A stretch of 6,556 nt of DNA from Gemmatimonadota bacterium (lineage in GTDB: Bacteria; Gemmatimonadota; Gemmatimonadetes; Gemmatimonadales; GWC2-71-9): the NCBI GenBank assembly GCA_029884275.1, contig JAOUIC010000102.1, positions 1 through 6,556 of the forward strand, in the 5' to 3' direction. The notes under the pieces are model-generated. The model searched no databases and was not told where the DNA came from. It saw only the letters and a list, made by a program, of their open reading frames with translations. Numbering within the stretch: the first letter of the stretch is position 1; every line of letters begins with the position of its first letter. This document shows positions 1-5,156 of the stretch, piece by piece. Position numbers and translations under genes: made by a program.

Positions 1-825
1 GAGGTCCACCGGCGAGTTGTTCACGGCAACGCGGGCGCGGCCGTCCTGGGGGCGCAGCCGGTCGGCGATGTCGAGTCCGGAGATGATCTTGATGCGGGAG
101 ATCAGCGGGGCCCCGGCGGCCCGGGGGATGTTCATCACCTGGCGGAGCACGCCGTCGATGCGATATCGCACCGCGACGCCGGCCTCGCCGGGTTCGATGT
201 GGATGTCGCTCGCCCGCGACACGATGCCATCCGACAGCAGCAGGTCCACCAGCCGCACCACCGGCCGCTGGGCCGCCTCCTCCGCGGAGGCGGCGAGGTC
301 GGTGATGCCGTGGTCGTCCGCGAGCTGGGTCACCTGCAGCCCTTCGTCCATGCCACCGAGCAGCTGGGCCATCACATCCGGACTGGTGGTGCCGGCGCTG
401 GCGCCGCCGCGGTACAGCTCCTCGAGTTTCCCGCGAATCTGGGCCGGGGAGCAGAGGAACGGCCGGACCTCCCGCCCGGTGGCGAAGGCGAGATCCTTCT
501 CGGCGTCGATGTCGAACGGATTGGCCGTGGCGATTTCGATGACGGAGTCGGTCATCCGGATCGGCAGGATGTTGTAGCGGCGGACCAGCGGCTCCGGAAT
601 CGACTCCCGGCCGGCGGCATCGAGCAGTCCGAGGTCGGCGACGGGAAGGCGGAATCGCTGCGCCGCGGCGTGGAGGACCTCCTCATCCTTGGCGAGCTTG
701 CGCTCGACCACCAGGGCCCAGAGTGACCGTGGCTCCGCCGGTTGTTCCTGCCGCAGGGCGGCGACCTGATCTGCGGTGAGCAGCTTTTCCAGGGTTGCGA
801 ACAACCACTCGTCTACGAACGGCAT
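1..825 (-). CDS. GspE/PilB-type secretion or pilus assembly ATPase, N-terminal part (cut by window start)
   Basis: The first 275 residues of a cytoplasmic hexameric ATPase that powers type II secretion or type IV pilus assembly; the C-terminal part lies outside the window. Residues about 36-130 form an MshEN (T2SSE_N) domain: RFRLPVADL at 57-65, PLVRRYNILPI at 79-89 and IATANPFD at 98-105. A linker (about 136-185) leads into the N2 part of the ATPase core, with the hallmark SDIHIEP at 206-212, RYRIDG at 220-225, RIKI at 244-247 and LRPQDGRA at 257-264. The Walker A, Asp box, Walker B and zinc-binding cysteines would follow and are not visible. The ATG at 825 is preceded by a good ribosome site. 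The barrel-protein gene lies 88 bases upstream in the same direction. GspE, PilB and MshE cannot be told apart from this half. The sequence shows the family; the choice of system is open. Confidence 0.93.
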   Translation of the reverse strand, partial: MPFVDEWLFATLEKLLTADQVAALRQEQPAEPRSLWALVVERKLAKDEEVLHAAAQRFRLPVADLGLLDAAGRESIPEPLVRRYNILPIRMTDSVIEIATANPFDIDAEKDLAFATGREVRPFLCSPAQIRGKLEELYRGGASAGTTSPDVMAQLLGGMDEGLQVTQLADDHGITDLAASAEEAAQRPVVRLVDLLLSDGIVSRASDIHIEPGEAGVAVRYRIDGVLRQVMNIPRAAGAPLISRIKIISGLDIADRLRPQDGRARVAVNNSPVDL

Positions 826-831
826 GGACAC

Positions 832-837
832 CCTTCT
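832..837 (-). promoter_or_regulatory. Ribosome binding site of the GspE/PilB ATPase gene
   Basis: On the minus strand AGAAGG lies six bases before the ATG at 825, a normal Shine-Dalgarno spacing. It supports that start. It is the clearest ribosome site in the window; trpE and the cyclase gene have none. Confidence 0.7.
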
Positions 838-848
838 TAGCAGCGATT

Positions 849-897
849 CGCGGCCGCACGGCACTCCTGAACCCAAGGGGAAAGTACCCCGGCCGCG
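849..897. repeat. GC-rich inverted repeat in the gap between the barrel gene and the ATPase gene
   Basis: Perfect 8-base arms, CGCGGCCG at 849-856 and CGGCCGCG at 890-897, enclose a 33-base loop. Inside the loop GGGG (877-880) can pair with CCCC (887-890) around AAAGTA, giving a competing small hairpin. No U-tract follows on the minus-strand transcript, so it is not a classical intrinsic terminator. The minus-strand hexamer TACTTT (881-886) resembles a -10 box but has no good -35 partner. It may be a transcript hairpin or protein site within the operon gap, or simply chance in GC-rich DNA. Confidence 0.35.
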
Positions 898-913
898 CCC
901 GTCAGGCCACGGT

Positions 914-2977
914 CTAGAGGATGTCCCACCATTCCCGCGAGAGGTCCACCGACAGCCCGAAGTCTCCCGTGTGCAACGACACGCCCCCCTCGATCCTGAG
1001 GAGCTGGTGAAAGAGCTCCAGCGCCAGCCCCGCGACAGTCCGGGGAGTCGGAGTCGGGCGCCAGGGCAGCGAATCCCCGGGAATCCCCGCCGCGGCCCCG
1101 ACAGCCAGGAAGGGTGCGAGGATCGCGGTCCTCCCGGTCGAGACGAAATCACCCAGCGGGAGGGAGGGGACGGGAAGCCCGAGCCGGTATTCGAGGCTCA
1201 CCAGCGCGCTCCGCAGGCCGCCCCATTCGCGGAACGGTTCGCCCGGCAGCGTACCCCAACCACCCAGCGCGAAGGTCCGGTAGGCGGGGAGATCGGCCGT
1301 ACCCGCCCCCGCCTGCACTTTGAGGTCAGCCACCCCTGGCCCGGCCGGCACCCGCCACTGGATGAAGGCGTCTCCCCGGAAGTAGTCGCGGTCGCCGCCG
1401 CCACCCTCGCCGCGCACCTCGGCGACCAGCCCGCTGGTGCGGTCGGCCGACGCGGTACGGTATTCCAGCGCCAGCCGCCCGACACCGAGACGACCGGCGC
1501 CGAGCGGAGGGTTGGGCCGGTAGCGGCCGGTGGCCGGACTGGCAGCGGCGTCTATGGACTGCGATCGCTCGAAGCCTCCCGAAAGCCGCAGGCGCACGGC
1601 GCCACCGAGCCGCCGGGCGGCTTCGAGCGAGGCGCCATCGAGAAGCACGTAGTCGCCATAGTCGTTGCCACCCTCCTGGGCCAGGAGGGAGTTCATCAGG
1701 CCCGAGATGACCGGGCGGTCCGCGAGGTCCCGGATGGCGCGGCCCGCCGAGAGCCCGAGAACAGTGCCGCGCATGGCCGCCTCGACTGTGACATCGCCGG
1801 TGAACCGCTGATCGGCGGTGCCGTACGCCACGCGAGGCCGGACGACGGTCGCCCCGGACGGCCGGAGGGCGAGCCCGGCGCCGAGGGTGAGCCCCTGAAC
1901 CCGGTTGACCCGGAGCACGTCGCTCACGCCGGTGATGCCCAGCCGGACCGGCGGCGCGGGGGCGGTCAGTCGTTCCGAGGTGATCCGCTCGATCTCTCTC
2001 CGGACCAGGGCGAGATCCTCCCGGGCCACCGGCGTGGCGGCCCCGGCGACTTCCTCCTCCAGGGACCGGGTCCAGCCGCCACCCGAATCGACCGGCGCGC
2101 GCATGCCACCGATGGCGGGACCCAGCATCACGGACCTCGGCACGACCGTGTGCAGCTGGTAGTCGCCGATCTCCCACCTGCCGCGGATGATCGAACGGGC
2201 CGGGAAGTCGAGCCACTCGACGCGGCGCCGAATCTCGATCTCCTGGCGGAACGGCAGCCACCAGCGCTCCTCGACCCGGGCGTTCTCGAGCACGACCGTG
2301 ATGTCCTCGAGCGAGGGGTCCAGATAGGCCGCGGGTGTGAAGCCGAAGCGGAGGCGAACCAGGTCTCCGGTCACCGCGTCCAGCGACAGGGTGCCGACGA
2401 TGCGGGAGGCGCCGCGGTCTCGCGGCCGCACCTCGAGCTCGTGGACCGTGAGCAGGGTGTCCCGGCTCCGGACTCGAACCGAGTCGATGAGGCGGTAGTC
2501 GTAGTTCGCCGGGCCGGGCGGCGCGAGGGGGTGCATGACATCGCGAACCTCGTCGCCTCCCCCGAGCCGGATCCAGTCGCCGAAGTTGTCGGCGACGATG
2601 CCCAGGTGGTCCCGGTGGTACCTGATGTCGGTCGGGAGCCATCGCCCATCACGCCAACCCCGGATGACCTGCTTGCTGGGGCCCGGGGACTGCCAATACA
2701 CTTCGACCTCGAGTTCGTCGGCCTTGACCAGTCGTGGGGGGATGAGCGGCTCGCGGCCGGCCTGAGCCAGGAACAGGACGAAGCCGTGCGCCACCGTCTG
2801 GTAGCTCGCCAGGCTGCTGTCCGGCTCGGCGCGCTGGCGCGCGGCGATCGCCCGGGCGACGAGCGACATCGTCTCCGGCGCGTTCCACTCCCCGGACGAC
2901 TGGGCGACGGCCGGGCCGGCGCGGCAACAGAGCGCGACCAGCAGGCGGAACATCACCCCGGTTCGCAGGATCAGCAT
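914..2977 (-). CDS. Large outer-membrane beta-barrel protein, DUF5686-like N-terminal region with Omp85-like C-terminal barrel
   Basis: About 687 residues from the ATG at 2977. A signal peptide is visible: hydrophobic LLVAL at 12-16 and a probable cut after AVA at 23-25. The mature N-terminal half resembles the DUF5686 region of Bacteroidota outer-membrane proteins: a SLASYQ motif near residue 56, a conserved HPLAPPGPANYDYRLIDS stretch near 150-167, then a GTLSLDAVTGDLVRL strand pair as in outer-membrane proteins that follow lipoprotein-sorting folds. From about residue 330 to the end there are repeated amphipathic strands. An Omp85/FhaC-like stretch (ALGGWGTLPGEPFREWGG, followed by a strand containing SLEYRL) is followed by a last strand ending in WWDIL. 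It should therefore sit in the outer membrane; substrate and role are unknown. The start is uncertain: an ATG at 2953 (679 residues) also gives a short signal peptide, and a further ATG at 3088 would add 37 residues that do not look like a signal. Neither 2977 nor 2953 has a convincing ribosome site. Confidence 0.8.
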   Translation of the reverse strand: MLILRTGVMFRLLVALCCRAGPAVAQSSGEWNAPETMSLVARAIAARQRAEPDSSLASYQTVAHGFVLFLAQAGREPLIPPRLVKADELEVEVYWQSPGPSKQVIRGWRDGRWLPTDIRYHRDHLGIVADNFGDWIRLGGGDEVRDVMHPLAPPGPANYDYRLIDSVRVRSRDTLLTVHELEVRPRDRGASRIVGTLSLDAVTGDLVRLRFGFTPAAYLDPSLEDITVVLENARVEERWWLPFRQEIEIRRRVEWLDFPARSIIRGRWEIGDYQLHTVVPRSVMLGPAIGGMRAPVDSGGGWTRSLEEEVAGAATPVAREDLALVRREIERITSERLTAPAPPVRLGITGVSDVLRVNRVQGLTLGAGLALRPSGATVVRPRVAYGTADQRFTGDVTVEAAMRGTVLGLSAGRAIRDLADRPVISGLMNSLLAQEGGNDYGDYVLLDGASLEAARRLGGAVRLRLSGGFERSQSIDAAASPATGRYRPNPPLGAGRLGVGRLALEYRTASADRTSGLVAEVRGEGGGGDRDYFRGDAFIQWRVPAGPGVADLKVQAGAGTADLPAYRTFALGGWGTLPGEPFREWGGLRSALVSLEYRLGLPVPSLPLGDFVSTGRTAILAPFLAVGAAAGIPGDSLPWRPTPTPRTVAGLALELFHQLLRIEGGVSLHTGDFGLSVDLSREWWDIL
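2967..2970 (+). promoter_or_regulatory. Ribosome binding site deciding the start of the small exported protein
   Basis: AGGA five bases before the ATG at 2976. It supports that start, which also gives a well-formed export signal. It lies inside the minus-strand barrel gene if that gene starts at 2977. Confidence 0.5.
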
Positions 2978-3587
2978 GGCAGATACTGGTTCGCTCTCGC
3001 GACGCACCTGGGCAATTACGCTCGCCGCGGCTGGGCTGGCAACGGCGCTGGCTCCAGGCTGCGCCAGGCCGGGCACGGGCGCGTCCAAGGCGGAGCTGGC
3101 CGGGCAGCCGACCGGCCGACTGCCACCGGATCGGGTCTACCTCATGGAAATGTCGGGGATCCCGGCCGGGGACACGACGGTCGTCTTGCTGGCGGGCGAG
3201 GCGCGCACCATCCTGCTGCAGCACGGCCCGCCGGACAATACCGTCTTCGCCGAAGTCGCGTTTCCGCGCGGCTCGTTTCCCGAAGCGAGCGACTCCGTGA
3301 CGGTGACCCTGCGCCCGCGTCCGGGGGTGTATGGCCTGGAGCTGGAGATGCCCGGCCCGCCGGGACCCGGCGCGACCATCCGGTTCCGGTATCCGATTCA
3401 CTTCGCCCCGCCGCGGGCCGCCGAGCTGCAATACGGGAACCGGGCGCGGATCGAGGCGGCCCTCGTCATCGGCCGGGTGCTGGAGGACGGGAGGATCGGG
3501 CTGCTGGCCTCCTCCCGTCCCGCCTCCGACAACCTGCAGGCCCCGGTGGTCGGCGCCGGGACGTTTCTTCTGATCGCGCCGCGATGA
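2976..3587 (+). CDS. Small exported protein of unknown function with Tat-like, possibly lipoprotein signal
   Basis: 203 residues, family not recognised. The N-terminus has the form of an export signal: SRRTW at residues 8-12 resembles the twin-arginine consensus, followed by a weakly hydrophobic Ala/Gly/Thr-rich core (13-26) and Cys29. The sequence before the cysteine (APGC) is a poor lipobox because position -3 is Ala and -2 is Pro, so acylation is possible but uncertain. The mature part is rich in predicted beta strands: VYLMEM near 54, TTVVLLAG near 67, SVTVTLRP near 108, GLELEMPG near 119 and IRFRYPIHF near 134. This suggests a small periplasmic beta-sandwich; I see no catalytic motif. 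It starts on the same CATG as the divergent barrel gene, which may point to co-regulated envelope functions. Codon use (G/C at third positions) and the signal make it a likelier gene than the overlapping antisense frames. It ends 49 bases before trpE. Confidence 0.75.
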   Translation: MADTGSLSRRTWAITLAAAGLATALAPGCARPGTGASKAELAGQPTGRLPPDRVYLMEMSGIPAGDTTVVLLAGEARTILLQHGPPDNTVFAEVAFPRGSFPEASDSVTVTLRPRPGVYGLELEMPGPPGPGATIRFRYPIHFAPPRAAELQYGNRARIEAALVIGRVLEDGRIGLLASSRPASDNLQAPVVGAGTFLLIAPR

Positions 3588-3622
3588 ACCGCCCCGCGCC
3601 TGCGGACCCGCGGCGGGACCGC

Positions 3623-3628
3623 TAACTT
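3623..3628 (+). promoter_or_regulatory. Putative -10 element for leaderless trpE transcription
   Basis: TAACTT fits the TANNNT -10 pattern and ends eight bases before the trpE ATG, so a transcript would begin at or next to the start codon. No Shine-Dalgarno sequence lies between it and the ATG. A -35 box at the usual distance (around 3600-3605, CTGCGG) is not convincing. The same arrangement recurs before the cyclase gene. Confidence 0.4.
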
Positions 3629-3636
3629 CCCGCTCC

Positions 3637-5121
3637 ATGTCGCTGCAGGATTTTCTCCGCCGGGCCACACCCGGAATGGTGCCGGTCACCCGCCAGGTGG
3701 TCCTCGACGGGGACACCCCGGTCTCCGCCTTCGCCAAGCTGCACCGGGGACCCCACGGGTTCCTGCTGGAGTCACTCGAGGGTGGAGAACGGTGGGCGCG
3801 GTACACCTTTCTCGCCACCGATCCGCGCGAGGTCTACGCCTACCACGGCCGGGAGGTGCGACGCTGGCACGAGACGGCCGGCTGGTCTGTGGTCGCGACC
3901 GATGCGGCGCCGCTCGCCCACATCGGCGAGCTGATGCGGCGGCATCCGCCGGTCCGTCTGCCCGGCCTGCCGCGGTTCACGGGGGGAGCGGTGGGCTTCG
4001 TGGGCTATGACGTGGTGCGCAGCATCGAGCACCTCCCCGCGGCGCCGGCGGACGACCGGGGCCTTCCCGACGCCCACCTGATGATCGCGGACACGATCCT
4101 GGTTCTCGACAACCTGTACCAGCGCGCCACGATCATCGCGAGCGTCGAGGTGACGGCCACGATGGACGAGGCGGCCCTCACCACGGCGTATCGGGCCGCC
4201 GAGTCGCGAATCGAGGAGTGGCTAAGCCGGCTCCGTGCTCCCGCCTCGCTGGCTCCGCTCGAGATCGAGGCGAAGCCCGTCCCGACGGCGTACCGGAGCC
4301 CCTTCCCCGACCGGGCCTTTCAGGCCGCGGTCGGGCGCATCAAGGAGTACATCCTGGCGGGAGACACCTTTCAGACGGTGCTGTCGCGCCGGCTGGACCT
4401 GGCGGCGCCCGATCCCTTCCTGACTTATCGCTACCTCCGCGCACTCAATCCGGCGCCGTATCTCTACTACCTGCACTGCGACGACGTGCATGTGGTCGGC
4501 TCGTCGCCCGAGGTGCTGGTCCGGGTGGAAGGGCGCGAGGTCACCGTGCGCCCGATCGCGGGCACCAGACCGAGAGGGGAGTCGATCGAGGAGGACCAGG
4601 CGCTGCAGGCGGAGCTGGAGGCCGACCCCAAGGAGCGGGCCGAGCACCTGATGCTGGTCGACCTGGGCCGCAACGATGTGGGACGAGTGGCTGCCTACGG
4701 CACCGTCCGGGTCACGTCGTTCCTGACGGTGGAACGCTATTCGCACGTGATGCACCTGGTGAGCGAAGTGCGCGGCACGCTCAGGCCCGGCCTCGACGCG
4801 CTCGACGCGCTGGCGGCGTGCTTCCCCGCGGGAACGGTGAGCGGCGCCCCGAAGGTCCGCGCCATGCAGATCATCGACGAGCTCGAGCCGACCAGGCGCG
4901 GCCCGTACGCCGGGGCCGTCGGCTACATCGGCTGGGGTGGGGAGTCGCTGGACACCGCCATCGCGATCCGCACGGTCGTCATCAAGGGCGGTCGGGCCTG
5001 GGTGCAGGCGGGGGCCGGGATTGTGGCGGATTCGGATCCCGACGCCGAGTGGCGGGAGACGGAAGCGAAGGCCGGTGCGGTCCTCGCCGCGCTGAGTCTC
5101 GCCACGGGACGCGATCGTTAG
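3637..5121 (+). CDS. trpE: Anthranilate synthase component I
   Basis: Converts chorismate to anthranilate, the first committed step of tryptophan biosynthesis, in the cytoplasm; with TrpG it uses glutamine-derived ammonia. The 494-residue length is normal for TrpE. The N-terminal domain carries the tryptophan feedback site LLES at 43-46; the usual Ser ten residues later is Thr57. The chorismate-binding domain follows: GDTFQTVLSRR (242-252), PIAGTRPRG (306-314), ERAEHLMLVDLGRNDVG (333-349), RYSHVMHLV with the conserved His373, AGTVSGAPKVRAM (398-410), GPYAGAVGYIGW (422-433) and GAGIVADSDPDAEWRETEAKA (459-479). Ala308 in PIAGT marks TrpE rather than aminodeoxychorismate synthase PabB, where a lysine is usual. 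The ATG at 3637 has no ribosome site and may be leaderless; ATG at residue 14 is less likely. No leader peptide or attenuator is visible in the 49-base upstream gap, so end-product inhibition through LLES is the apparent control. No trpG adjoins it. Confidence 0.97.
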   Translation: MSLQDFLRRATPGMVPVTRQVVLDGDTPVSAFAKLHRGPHGFLLESLEGGERWARYTFLATDPREVYAYHGREVRRWHETAGWSVVATDAAPLAHIGELMRRHPPVRLPGLPRFTGGAVGFVGYDVVRSIEHLPAAPADDRGLPDAHLMIADTILVLDNLYQRATIIASVEVTATMDEAALTTAYRAAESRIEEWLSRLRAPASLAPLEIEAKPVPTAYRSPFPDRAFQAAVGRIKEYILAGDTFQTVLSRRLDLAAPDPFLTYRYLRALNPAPYLYYLHCDDVHVVGSSPEVLVRVEGREVTVRPIAGTRPRGESIEEDQALQAELEADPKERAEHLMLVDLGRNDVGRVAAYGTVRVTSFLTVERYSHVMHLVSEVRGTLRPGLDALDALAACFPAGTVSGAPKVRAMQIIDELEPTRRGPYAGAVGYIGWGGESLDTAIAIRTVVIKGGRAWVQAGAGIVADSDPDAEWRETEAKAGAVLAALSLATGRDR

Positions 5122-5141
5122 CGTCCGCCGTCGGGCGCGCT

Positions 5142-5147
5142 TACATT
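5142..5147 (+). promoter_or_regulatory. Putative -10 element for leaderless transcription of the cyclase gene
   Basis: TACATT fits TANNNT and ends nine bases before the ATG at 5157, with no Shine-Dalgarno site in the 35-base gap after trpE. A possible -35 partner near 5118-5123 (TTAGCG) is weak. If real, the cyclase gene has its own promoter and is not solely read through from trpE. Confidence 0.4.
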
Positions 5148-5156
5148 GACTTGCCC

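Noticed and set aside
2977..3088. Extended N-terminus of the barrel protein starting at 3088
   Set aside because: The added 37 residues would put the signal peptide internally and overlap the coding start of the divergent gene by over 100 bases.
776..3625. A 949-codon open frame on the plus strand across the barrel gene
   Set aside because: It runs codon-for-codon antisense to the barrel gene; stops appear there only opposite rare TTA, CTA or TCA codons, so openness is expected at high GC. Its protein is Arg/Gly/Pro-rich low-complexity text with no domain.
3588..3636. GC-rich stretch after the exported-protein gene as an intrinsic terminator
   Set aside because: Only short imperfect pairing and no T-run on the plus strand.
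2649..3818. A 389-codon minus-strand frame spanning the small exported protein and the trpE start
   Set aside because: It crosses two better-supported genes and has no recognisable signal or domain; composition is that of an antisense shadow.
3637..5121. Possible PabB (aminodeoxychorismate synthase) instead of TrpE
   Set aside because: The PIAGT motif has Ala where PabB usually has Lys, and the LLES tryptophan site is present.
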